In this document: positions 43,303 through 51,300 of the stretch, one piece after another
How positions within the stretch are numbered: position 1 is the first letter of the stretch
Layout: the number at the start of each line of letters is the position of its first letter
Assembly: GCA_964017195.1 (NCBI GenBank)
Contig: CAXHKT010000183.1
Coordinates: 372,001 to 436,000 of the forward strand
Origin: Siderastrea radians
Taxonomy: Eukaryota > Cnidaria > Anthozoa > Scleractinia > Rhizangiidae
DNA: 64,000 nt
Reading direction: 5' to 3'
Notes under the pieces: model-generated
Seen by the model: only the letters and a program-made list of their open reading frames with translations
Told to the model about the DNA's origin: nothing
The model's database searches: none
Program-made: the position numbers and the translations under genes

Positions 43303-43877
43303 ACGGAACCAAGGCGGAATAGTCAACACATTCTCATCTCGATCGACCCACTTCAATGCCCTTTGCAAGAAAAGCGGAATTTTCAGAGATTATTTGAGAG
43401 AAACCTTCCGGAACGAGCAACACAGACCAGTAAATATCACTGAGTAGGGGCTGGGCTGCCCTCAAGTGCTGACAACTAGCGACCCTACCAAATCAGAATG
43501 AAGCTTAACCCCTTAACCCCCCCCCCCTCCCCCTTCCAAATACAGAAAAAACATGCATCATAATAAATATTCTGCCTCACTGGTTTAATTTGTCTCTAGT
43601 TTAATTTTTTTCAGTTTGTTCCCAGTTGGAAGCGCTTTATTAAAGATCAAGACATTCTCAGTCATCTCTTGCGATCATTAACCCTTTAAGCCCTGATATA
43701 AAAAGGCATATTCTCATTACTGACCTCCATACATTTCTTATGAAACTAATACGGAGAATTTGCCTAAATATCAAGACATCCTCTCCTCAGCGATCACTTC
43801 CTTTATTCTTGTCACTTGAATGTTCAAACAAGTAGTGATCATGTAAAGAGAAATTTCATTTTCATCTAGCTGGATTC

Positions 43878-43906
43878 TTAAAGGTCAAATAAACCCAAAA
43901 TTTTGA
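43878..43906 (+). repeat. Left target duplication and terminal inverted repeat, copy 1
   Basis: TTAA at 43878-43881 is followed by the 25 bp end at 43882-43906, AGGTCAAATAAACCC then AAAATTTTGA. It pairs with the right end except for one A of length difference. This is the end nearest the THAP frame. Confidence 0.95.
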
Positions 43907-44159
43907 CATTTTTTCTTTCAATCCAATTTACTTGTTATGTGTTGATTTGGTATCAAATAAACATATTCTGAATTTCAAGTCAATTAGACTTAGGATCGCA
44001 GAGATAATGGCACGTGAAAAGTGCCACTTTTTGGCCTTCACAATCGTAGAGTGGTCGGGAAAGTTGTCGGGAAATTGTCGGAAATAACACTAGTGACGTC
44101 ACAGTTGGCGAGCTGGAAAATTGCGGGGATTCGAAGTGTGAGGACTTGAGCGGAAAATC
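43907..44159 (+). other. Subterminal region and likely promoter of the THAP frame, copy 1
   Basis: This stretch lies between the terminal repeat and the THAP start codon. It is AT-rich next to the terminus, then includes GTCGGGAAA-type repeats near 44055-44082 and the TGACGTCA site at 44094-44101. No reading frame of interest lies here. Confidence 0.5.
44094..44101. promoter_or_regulatory. Perfect CRE/ATF palindrome TGACGTCA, THAP side, copy 1
   Basis: The octamer lies 58 bp upstream of the THAP start codon and is followed by C, giving TGACGTCAC. TGACGTCA is the established full CREB/ATF site. It is conserved in copy 2 (62904-62911). A promoter role is inferred from position. Confidence 0.6.
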
Positions 44160-44390
44160 ATGGTGTTTTTGTGCTGCTATGAGAGTAAAGTAAGTAATTT
44201 TAAGTTTCCAGAAGATCCAGAACTGCCTCAAGAATGGCTCAAAAAATGAAAGGAGGATCGTTTCAACCCACAAAACACTGATTCACGTGTCTGTGCAGAC
44301 CAGTTTACACCACAGGTAACCAAAGCGATTCGATCGAAAATAATCGGCGGTTTTCCATGGAAAATACCTAAAAATCCAAATAAAGTTTGA
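44160..44390 (+). pseudogene. Degraded THAP zinc-finger domain frame, copy 1
   Basis: Starting at ATG 44160 the frame reads MVFLCCYESK, then VSNFKFPEDPELPQEW, and after an in-frame TGA at 44247-44249, KEDRFNPQ and SRVCADQFTPQ. This follows the THAP pattern FxFPxDxxLxxxW ... RxxFxP ... S(R)xC..HF.P. THAP domains are C2CH zinc-binding DNA-binding domains of about 80-90 residues, found in P-element and Kolobok transposases and in many host proteins. Here the linker after the first Cys pair is shortened, the second zinc Cys is not evident, the C-x2-H histidine is Gln (CADQF), and the frame carries a stop, so it cannot make a working domain. After codon 52 it stays open for 24 codons to TGA 44388-44390. 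CAG|GTAACC at 44313-44321 could instead be a splice donor. No transposase catalytic part was found downstream. Confidence 0.72.
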
Positions 44391-44938
44391 AGAACCTTAC
44401 CTGTTATGTGTTTGCTGTGTTTTTGCCGGTTTTCCGAGCTTGTGGAGGTTGTTTTGAGCGGTAGGTTACAGCGGTATAAACCATCCATGTCCGCCCAAGA
44501 ACGCCGGAGCAACTTCACACGGGAATTCCAATTGCGTGTTCAGCATTTGCACAACGTAGAAATTTAGAGGTAAGAAGTTTGCATTTTGTTCAACATAACT
44601 ATGACTAACTTGCATCTTCTGTTGGTTGTTAGCTCTTTCAGCTAGGTTTATTTGAGAATTATAAGTCATAGCAGTTACCAAGCATTAACAATAACCTCGG
44701 ATTTTTGGCGCATAAATTAGGCTTCAAAAATTATAAACAAACGTAAATTTCGAGCTCTGAATGTAATATTTTTCACACACTAAAATATTTGAGTTTTATC
44801 GCTTTCACACAGCGGCTGCAGACCCTTCTTAAGCCTCTCACAAGCCAACACTCAAGACAACCAACAACATAAACCCAGATTTAATAAACTGGCCTAGTTT
44901 CTAAGTGTTGTGGCTTTCCACTGGCAAGCAGGTCCCAC
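44391..44938 (+). other. Unassigned interior stretch, copy 1
   Basis: Between the THAP frame and the nested element. Open frames on the minus strand here and across the THAP frame are antisense shadows with no recognisable domain. The same stretch exists in copy 2 with base changes, so it belongs to the ancestral element. Nothing else recognised. Confidence 0.5.
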
Positions 44939-45565
44939 GGGGGGGGGGGGTACTCCGGATTTCAAGTGACGGGGATAATTGAAGGCTTTTTTTTTGGGGG
45001 GGGGGGTGTTGAAATTTTCCATCCCGGGATGTTTTTGGGTAGGAAAATTTGGCAAGTATTTTTTGGGGTGGCTTGATTTAAGTAGAGATTTTTTGGGTAT
45101 TCAAAACAATCTTAAGAATTGTGGTAGTGCCTGTGTATCCTGGCCGCGTAGTTCTGCGAATATTAAGTACCGACAACCAAACTTGTTTTGCGGTTGTTTT
45201 AATTATATTTAACGATGGTGTCACATTACATTGCATCTGTTTCATAAAACCGTCTATACAATAGTCCGCAAAGTGTCCTGGGTGTATTTCACAAGGCTTC
45301 AATTCATTCAACTGATTTCTCATCCATCATGTTTATCACCTGGCTTTATCCTCACTGGAATTCCCTTTTGCTGTAGTAAATTCTTGATATCTTTCGCATG
45401 TGACTTGTGGGTTAATCCTTTCTGGAAATTTTGAGGCTCGAAAATTCGGCATGGGATTTTGGGGGGTTAATTTTTGGGTTCCTTGGAGGCCCTAGGGATT
45501 TTTTTGGGTTGTGATTTTTGCCCCCATTCGATCATCCCCGTCACTTGAAATCCGGAATACCCCCC
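44939..45565. mobile_element. Nested palindromic-ended element, copy 1 (~627 bp)
   Basis: The left end is a G run followed by TACTCCGGATTTCAAGTGAC and GGGGAT. The right end is the inverted match, ATCCCCG then TCACTTGAAATCCGGAATAC followed by a C run. The terminal inverted repeat is about 40 bp. Inner arms are rich in TTTTTTGGG-type strings. No clear target duplication can be defined because the homopolymer ends are ragged. It sits at the same place in copy 2 (61493-62066), so it inserted before the host transposon spread. From memory such ends are common in coral genomes. The family is not named here. Confidence 0.7.
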
Positions 45566-46148
45566 TGGGAAGTAGGTGTTCCAGGCTGTTCCATGTTCAT
45601 GATTTTTAGGGGAGGCAGAAATGACATCATATCAAGACGAACATGCCCCTATCAAGTTTATGACAGGGGTATCACTTAATATAATTATGGGGTCCACCCT
45701 TCGTACAGCTGCTATCTAAGTACTTTCAGGAGGGGGAAATGGTTGACCCATAAAAACTGAAGGAATTGATTGTTGTTTGAAACAAAAAAAAACTTCTTTG
45801 GGGGTGTCGCATATGTTCCTTGTCACTCCAAGAAGTACTAATACCTCTTGAAAAGTTGTTCCTGCCAGCATGAATTTCTGACATTATAGTACCTTAAAAC
45901 CGTAGAAAGTATCAAGACACGCTGACAATGGTCATTTTTAATTCAAACACCCTAAGTGGTACCAAAGCATGAATTGTAATCACAGTGACCCCTTCACTAC
46001 ACTATGGGAGCCCCTCCCCTCTCACCTCCTAGATTAAGTACCACTCTGTAGTAATTGAAGAAAATACAAAGTTTAGAAACATTTCAAAGAGTAGTACAAC
46101 TGTCAACCAAATATGATGTTAATATTATCTAGCAAGACTGCCAAGCTG
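45566..46148 (+). other. Unassigned interior stretch, copy 1
   Basis: Between the nested element and the last exon of the minus-strand gene remnant. It may hold that gene's 3' untranslated region, but no clear AATAAA signal close to the stop on that strand was found. It is shared with copy 2 with scattered substitutions and small indels. No domain or structured RNA recognised. Confidence 0.45.
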
Positions 46149-46312
46149 TTAATGGACATATTCAAAGCCCTTCCAGTTTCCACTTTTACTTGGGAAGCTC
46201 TCTCTAATTTTTAAAACCAGAGAAGATGGAATGGCTACTGGGATTTGTCGTCCCAGCTTCATACTTATCCAGTAAGTGTATTGCCTATAAGCAACATTAC
46301 TGTATACATGTT
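46149..46312 (-). pseudogene. Exon 3 (P2X7 tail end) of the P2X7-tail-like remnant, copy 1
   Basis: It is preceded by the best splice acceptor in the element, GTTTCCTCTTTCGTTCTCAG. It encodes 53 residues to TAA 46151-46149, open throughout in this copy. It contains AYRQYTYW, GRQIPVAIPSSLVLKIRESF and GNWKGFEY. The family Cys of the PSC motif is Ser here but Cys in copy 2. Confidence 0.78.
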
Positions 46313-46879
46313 CTGAGAACGAAAGAGGAAACAACAGACTCATAAGAAAGATACACAGATGAGTAAAAGGTAACTCATCAGTAAAGGGATTAAATAAATA
46401 TGTCAACTACAAAAATAAATCTATATTAAATAAATAAACAGGTTAGCTAACCAGTAACAACAGTAGAAAAACAACATTAACTCGATTTCACAGTCTTAGA
46501 AATAATGAAATCACATTTGATTTGTTTAAGCTAAACTTTGAGAGTTTGTTTTTGCTTTCAACTAACAATTATATTACTTATATGTTGTACTGGTAGTACA
46601 ACTGATTGTAAACCCAATACTTGTTAAACCATATACATCAAAGGAGTCATAAAGTGCACAAAGTTGCTAAGAACTTAACAAGGTATACTGTTTATGTAAT
46701 CATGTTCATTCATGTAATAAGGGTTTTTGTAATTGTCATTTCATTATTGTTCCTTGATCTTTTACTACTTTTATGTCACCTTTTGTCAAATATCTTAGTA
46801 TTTAACACACAACCTCATAAGCATTGCAACATCTCATCATGTATTAATGAAGGATCTTTTCTCATGAACACAATTTATA
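46313..46879 (-). other. Intron 2, 3' part, of the P2X7-tail-like remnant, copy 1
   Basis: AT-rich intron sequence. It includes 95 bp (46544-46638) absent from copy 2, which contain the perfect hairpin TTGTACT-GGT-AGTACAA (46585-46601). The plus-strand open frame near 46621-46884 is a hydrophobic low-complexity shadow, not a gene. Confidence 0.5.
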
Positions 46880-47246
46880 GGTGATTCATTTTCGGACCAA
46901 AAGATGTAATTTTCCTACCCACTGGTCCCCTGGTTCCTCCCCTCCTCCCAGAGGTTTTTCTTTCTCTTTTCCCAAGCAAAATTCAACCACAAAGCAGCTC
47001 TCAGTGTGCCCACTGTCAGACCAAACATGTAATTTTCCTTACCCATCTTGAGAACCAGATGTGTAATTTTTCCCACCCATTTTCAGAACTGACAAAACAT
47101 AACTGTCACTCCCGAATCAATTACCATTTTCAGACGTGACTTTTAAGTCAACAACCATTTTCAGAACCAAAAAGGGATTAAAACCATATTCATTTGGGTT
47201 GCACCAATCTATACATGGAGTTTGTTCTCTGCCCCCCTTCCCCCCC
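46880..47246 (-). repeat. Degenerate ~33 bp minisatellite-like region in intron 2, copy 1
   Basis: Units recur with wording such as GACCAAA..ATGTAATTTTCC.ACCC (near 46895, 47020 and 47052) and CATTTTCAGA followed by AC or CG (near 47078, 47126 and 47155). Spacing is about 33 bp where units are adjacent. The stretch ends in a C-rich run near 47232-47246. The equivalent in copy 2 is about 59915-60290. It may be a further old insertion. Confidence 0.5.
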
Positions 47247-47289
47247 AAAAAAAAGAGCCCAAAGCAAAATTACGTTAATATGTACGTAC

Positions 47290-47489
47290 TCCGGCCTTCA
47301 TTTTCAAAATACTGATTATAATCTGTCTCAATGACAGCTGGATTTAAAAAATTCTCTTCATCTGTCTCTAGGACATAGCAGGTGGTATCTTATCACAGGA
47401 TTTGGGAATTGCACGACGGCAAAACACTTTCTCGTCCAGCTGGCATTAGTACACGGTTGCCAAAATTTAAATGCACCTAAATTTTGAGC
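47290..47489 (-). pseudogene. Exon 2 (cysteine-rich core) of the P2X7-tail-like remnant, copy 1
   Basis: The acceptor ATCTTAG ends at 47490 and the exon begins GCTC. The frame gives RLKI, a TAG, VHLNFGNRVLMPAGRESV, then PSCNSQIL, TGA TAA, and TCYVLETDEENFLNP. It aligns by spacing with the family core RLGN..WC.CGNC..MP..RE..CC. The Trp and most Cys positions are changed. The donor GTACGT (47289-47284) gives phase 1, matching exon 3. Confidence 0.65.
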
Positions 47490-47884
47490 CTAAGATTGTA
47501 TACATGCAAAACAGCAAACAAACACAGTCACTAGCACCACTTTGCGATGTAGACAGATACATTCAACAAGATTCAAATACATTCAACAAGAACTGCAACC
47601 TGTTTTCGGCTATGTTCAAAATTTGAGCTGTATTTCCTGCCGCTGTTGCCGCGAGGATGAAAACCGTACTCACACAGGAACCATAATAAATACATGTATA
47701 AGAAGCTTTGCTTTACTCTAGTCAGTCTAGTCAGTAAGGCATAACAACAAACATCGATCATGATAAGTGTACAAAAGGGCTGCAAAGAACAACAAAAATG
47801 CTTCAAATAAAGTGGTAACGCATTTATTAACGATTATACGGCGAACTTTTACAGTGTAATGAATAAATAAGCTTAAACGCTCAC
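47490..47884 (-). other. Intron 1 of the P2X7-tail-like remnant, copy 1
   Basis: Bounded by the donor GTGAGC at 47884 and the acceptor TTAG ending at 47490. A 77-codon open frame inside (47806-47573) is partly open in copy 2 as well but shows no recognisable domain, so it is treated as intronic. TACATTCAAC repeats in near tandem at 47559-47588. Confidence 0.5.
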
Positions 47885-48033
47885 CATTAAACTTTACCAA
47901 TTCCGTCGTTTACTTTCGAAGCCATTGCTGTCGATCGAATATCATCTGAGATTTTGCAGTCCGATTCTGTAGCAATTAGCTCAAACTGGTATGGCTCTAC
48001 ATTAAATGCCACAGGTTTGAGCTCCTCCGTCAT
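47885..48033 (-). pseudogene. Exon 1 of the P2X7-tail-like remnant, copy 1
   Basis: ATG at 48033-48031; 48 codons to TAA at 47889-47887. The donor GTGAGC (47884-47879) leaves codon phase 2, which exon 2 completes. A rival donor GTAAAG nearby gives the wrong phase. The frame is open in this copy, whereas in copy 2 it has stops at three codons. Confidence 0.65.
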
Positions 48034-48347
48034 TTTCAACGCAAAGAAAACGGGTGAAAACAGAGAATTTTCCAAAAAATTACAACAATACTCTTCAATA
48101 CTCGCCTTTGGATCTTAAGCTTTCTTTACTCATCAACAGTGACGTCACAGAATCAGCGATCGTTTCCATTCCTTCCATTTAAGCGCGCGGTCATTTCAGA
48201 AACGATTTCGTGAAACCTTCGGATATCTTCGTACTTTTGGCTTTATTACTCCTTTTAAGGTCTCAGGAAGGAAAATTTCGGTCCAGTTTGGCTTTATAAT
48301 GATTTCTTTTTGTGTCAAGACGCGTTTAAACGGCTAAAGCGGAATTA
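48034..48347 (-). other. Subterminal region and likely promoter of the P2X7-tail-like gene, copy 1
   Basis: It lies between exon 1 and the right terminal repeat. It contains the TGACGTCA site at 48140-48147 and a CGCGCG patch near 48183-48190. No reading frame of note on the plus strand. A minus-strand open frame through the equivalent part of copy 2 is non-coding in appearance. Confidence 0.5.
48140..48147. promoter_or_regulatory. Perfect CRE/ATF palindrome TGACGTCA, P2X7-tail side, copy 1
   Basis: It lies 106 bp upstream of the exon 1 start codon, inside AACAGTGACGTCACAG. The same octamer occurs at the corresponding place in copy 2 (59024-59031) and near the opposite end of both copies. 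A promoter role is inferred. Confidence 0.6.
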
Positions 48348-48375
48348 TCAAAATTTGGGTTTATTTGACCTTTAA
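48348..48375 (-). repeat. Right terminal inverted repeat and target duplication, copy 1
   Basis: On the minus strand this end reads AGGTCAAATAAACCC then AAATTTTGA (24 bp, 48371-48348), with TTAA at 48372-48375 outside it. This is the end nearest exon 1 of the P2X7-tail-like gene. Confidence 0.95.
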
Positions 48376-51300
48376 AGGATATTTGCGCTGTAGATTCCAT
48401 CAAGTTGTGATATTAAAGTGCCTATTATCCCTACTGTTTTCTCCGGCTGCCTTTTTGTGCTAGCAGTTGCGAGGATTACTTTCAGTGATTAAACATCAAA
48501 CAATTCCCGATTGATAATATCATAAGATCAGCTAGTCGTACACAGTCACTTACCTACACGTCCCCCCAGGAACTGACTGTCGTGCTGGCCTGAGTTCAAG
48601 CAGCAAATTGCCTCCGTGCTAAAACACCGACGGAACCAAGGCGGAATAGTCAACACATTCTCATCTCGATCGACCCACTTCAATGCCCTTTGCAAGAAAA
48701 GCGGAATTTTCAGAGATTATTTGAGAGAAACCTTCCGGAACGAGCAACACAGACCAGTAAATATCACTGAGTAGGGGCTGGGCTGCCCTCAAGTGCTGAC
48801 AACTAGCGACCCTACCAAATCAGAATGAAGCTTAACCCCTTAACCCCCCCCCCCTCCCCCTTCCAAATACAGAAAAAACATGCATCATAATAAATATTCT
48901 GCCTCACTGGTTTAATTTGTCTCTAGTTTAATTTTTTTCAGTTTGTTCCCAGTTGGAAGCGCTTTATTAAAGATCAAGACATTCTCAGTCATCTCTTGCG
49001 ATCATTAACCCTTTAAGCCCTGATATAAAAAGGCATATTCTCATTACTGACCTCCATACATTTCTTATGAAACTAATACGGAGAATTTGCCTAAATATCA
49101 AGACATCCTCTCCTCAGCGATCACTTCCTTTATTCTTGTCACTTGAATGTTCAAACAAGTAGTGATCATGTAAAGAGAAATTTCATTTTCATCTAGCTGG
49201 ATTCTTAAAGGATATTTGCGCTGTAGATTCCATCAAGTTGTGATATTAAAGTGCCTATTCTCCCTACTGTTTTCTCCGGCTGCCTTTTTGTGCTAGCAGT
49301 TGCGAGGATTACTTTCAGTGATTAAACATCAAACAATTCCCGATTGATAATATCATAAGATCAGCTAGTCGTACACAGTCACTTACCTACACGTCCCCCC
49401 AGGAACTGACTGTCGTGCTGGCCTGAGTTCAAGCAGCAAATTGCCTCCGTGCTAAAACACCGACGGAACCAAGGCGGAATAGTCAACACATTCTCATCTC
49501 GATCGACCCACTTCAATGCCCTTTGCAAGAAAAGCGGAATTTTCAGAGATTATTTGAGAGAAACCTTCCGGAACGAGCAACACAGACCAGTAAATATCAC
49601 TGAGTAGGGGCTGGGCTGCCCTCAAGTGCTGACAACTAGCGACCCTACCAAATCAGAATGAAGCTTAACCCCTTAACCCCCCCCCCTCCCCCTTCCAAAT
49701 ACAGAAAAAACATGCATCATAATAAATATTCTGCCTCACTGGTTTAATTTGTCTCTAGTTTAATTTTTTTCAGTTTGTTCCCAGTTGGAAGCGCTTTATT
49801 AAAGATCAAGACATTCTCAGTCATCTCTTGCGATCATTAACCCTTTAAGCCCTGATATAAAAAGGCATATTCTCATTACTGACCTCCATACATTTCTTAT
49901 GAAACTAATACGGAGAATTTGCCTAAATATCAAGACATCCTCTCCTTAGCGATCACTTCCTTTATTCTTGTCACTTGAATGTTCAAACAAGTAGTGATCA
50001 TGTAAAGAGAAATTTCATTTTCATCTAGCTGGATTCTTAAAGGATATTTGCGCTGTAGATTCCATCAAGTTGTGATATTAAAGTGCCTATTCTCCCTACT
50101 GTTTTCTCCGGCTGCCTTTTTGTGCTAGCAGTTGCGAGGATTACTTTCAGTGATTAAACATCAAACAATTCCCGATTGATAATATCATAAGATCAGCTAG
50201 TCGTACACAGTCACTTACCTACACGTCCCCCCAGGAACTGACTGTCGTGCTGGCCTGAGTTCAAGCAGCAAATTGCCTCCGTGCTAAAACACCGACGGAA
50301 CCAAGGCGGAATAGTCAACACATTCTCATCTCGATCGACCCACTTCAATGCCCTTTGCAAGAAAAGCGGAATTTTCAGAGATTATTTGAGAGAAACCTTC
50401 CGGAACGAGCAACACAGACCAGTAAATATCACTGAGTAGGGGCTGGGCTGCCCTCAAGTGCTGACAACTAGCGACCCTACCAAATCAGAATGAAGCTTAA
50501 CCCCTTAACCCCCCCCCCCCTCCCCCTTCCAAATACAGAAAAAACATGCATCATAATAAATATTCTGCCTCACTGGTTTAATTTGTCTCTAGTTTAATTT
50601 TTTTCAGTTTGTTCCCAGTTGGAAGCGCTTTATTAAAGATCAAGACATTCTCAGTCATCTCTTGCGATCATTAACCCTTTAAGCCCTGATATAAAAAGGC
50701 ATATTCTCATTACTGACCTCCATACATTTCTTATGAAACTAATACGGAGAATTTGCCTAAATATCAAGACATCCTCTCCTCAGCGATCACTTCCTTTATT
50801 CTTGTCACTTGAATGTTCAAACAAGTAGTGATCAGGTAAAGAGAAATTTCATTTTCATCTAGCTGGATTCTTAAAGGATATTTGCGCTGTAGATTCCATC
50901 AAGTTGTGATATTAAAGTGCCTATTCTCCCTACTGTTTTCTCCGGCTGCCTTTTTGTGCTAGCAGTTGCGAGGATTACTTTCAGTGATTAAACATCAAAC
51001 AATTCCCGATTGATAATATCATAAGATCAGCTAGTCGTACACAGTCACTTACCTACACGTCCCCCCAGGAACTGACTGTCGTGCTGGCCTGAGTTCAAGC
51101 AGCAAATTGCCTCCGTGCTAAAACACCGACGGAACCAAGGCGGAATAGTCAACACATTCTCATCTCGATCGACCCACTTCAATGCCCTTTGCAAGAAAAG
51201 CGGAATTTTCAGAGATTATTTGAGAGAAACCTTCCGGAACGAGCAACACAGACCAGTAAATATCACTGAGTAGGGGCTGGGCTGCCCTCAAGTGCTGACA

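Larger units (their letters stand above)
1..43881 (+). repeat. Satellite array, block 1: 52 complete ~832 bp monomers plus part of the 53rd
   Basis: Head-to-tail tandem repeat. With the monomer start set at ACGGAACCAAGGCGG, starts fall at 1, 836, 1669, 2502, 3333, 4167, 5000, 5832, 6663, 7497, 8328, 9159, 9992, 10824, 11656, 12489, 13322, 14155, 14988, 15819, 16655, 17488, 18320, 19152, 19983, 20816, 21648, 22479, 23312, 24143, 24974, 25809, 26640, 27477, 28309, 29143, 29976, 30813, 31645, 32476, 33311, 34144, 34975, 35807, 36638, 37470, 38300, 39134, 39966, 40799, 41632, 42471 and 43303. Lengths run from 830 to 839 bp, and nearly all variation comes from one poly-C tract. Other differences are a few single-base variants per monomer, so identity is visibly about 99% or more. 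No reading frame of useful length and no inverted monomer was seen. The last monomer is cut at 43881 by a transposon and resumes at 48376. Chromosomal location (centromeric, heterochromatic or subtelomeric) cannot be told from the sequence. Confidence 0.98.
46149..48033 (-). pseudogene. P2X7 C-terminal ('ballast') domain-like gene remnant, three exons, copy 1
   Basis: Three exons on the minus strand: 48033-47885, 47489-47290 and 46312-46149. Exon 1 encodes MTEELKPV then VEPYQFELIATESD, like the EPYQFEP start of many predicted coral P2X7-like proteins (recall). Exon 2 matches the cysteine-rich core with GNRVLMPAGRESV and later FLNPAVIETDYNQYF. Exon 3 holds NVAYRQYTYW, IPSSLVLKIRESFP and GNWKGFEY, matching AYR..W ... 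PSC...IR..FP ... G.Y.GF of the P2X7 tail. Introns are GT-AG, with phases 2 and 1 that agree across both junctions. Known family role: the P2X7 tail is a zinc-binding cytoplasmic domain; the function of stand-alone cnidarian versions is unknown to me. Broken by TAA near the end of exon 1 (47887-47889), a TAG early in exon 2 and TGA TAA in mid exon 2. Several zinc cysteines are replaced (GNR, PSS). No channel domain is present. Confidence 0.75.
43882..48371 (+). mobile_element. Kolobok-like TTAA DNA transposon, copy 1 (non-autonomous, 4490 bp)
   Basis: A single insertion into monomer 53: the target TTAA at 43878-43881 is repeated at 48372-48375, and joining the flanks restores a 833 bp monomer. 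The ends are inverted repeats starting AGGTCAAATAAACCC. Inside, in order: a plus-strand THAP-domain frame (44160-44390), a nested palindromic-ended element (44939-45565), and a minus-strand P2X7-tail-like three-exon gene remnant (48033-46149) whose second intron holds a degenerate minisatellite. TTAA duplications plus a THAP domain are known features of the Kolobok superfamily. PiggyBac also uses TTAA, but its ends normally begin CCC and it lacks THAP. No DDE catalytic domain was recognised and both genes are broken, so movement would need a transposase from elsewhere. Confidence 0.85.

Noticed and set aside
1..43881. CRISPR-like or other repeat-spacer array
   Set aside because: The repeat unit is ~832 bp and continuous with no spacers. 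This is a satellite.
43980..44273. 97-codon minus-strand frame, with counterpart 62732-63025
   Set aside because: It lies antisense across the THAP start and promoter; composition is ordinary and no domain is seen.
44228..44518. 96-codon minus-strand frame, with a 93-codon counterpart in copy 2 (62496-62777)
   Set aside because: It is antisense to the THAP frame, whose motifs on the other strand are clear.
45078..45323. 81-codon open frame in the nested element, also open in copy 2 (61691-61936)
   Set aside because: Replacement changes outnumber silent ones as expected without selection, and no domain was recognised.
46621..46884. Hydrophobic 87-codon plus-strand frame, with a counterpart at 60301-60552
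   Set aside because: Low-complexity translation of AT-rich intron sequence opposite the P2X7-tail-like gene; only partly kept in copy 2.
47573..47806. 77-codon frame in intron 1, partly kept in copy 2 (59377-59568)
   Set aside because: It lies between splice sites whose phases fit without it, and no domain was recognised. An alternative exon is possible but unsupported.
43882..48371. piggyBac element, because of TTAA duplications
   Set aside because: The ends begin AGGTC rather than CCC, and a THAP frame is present, which fits Kolobok better. A transposase search would decide.
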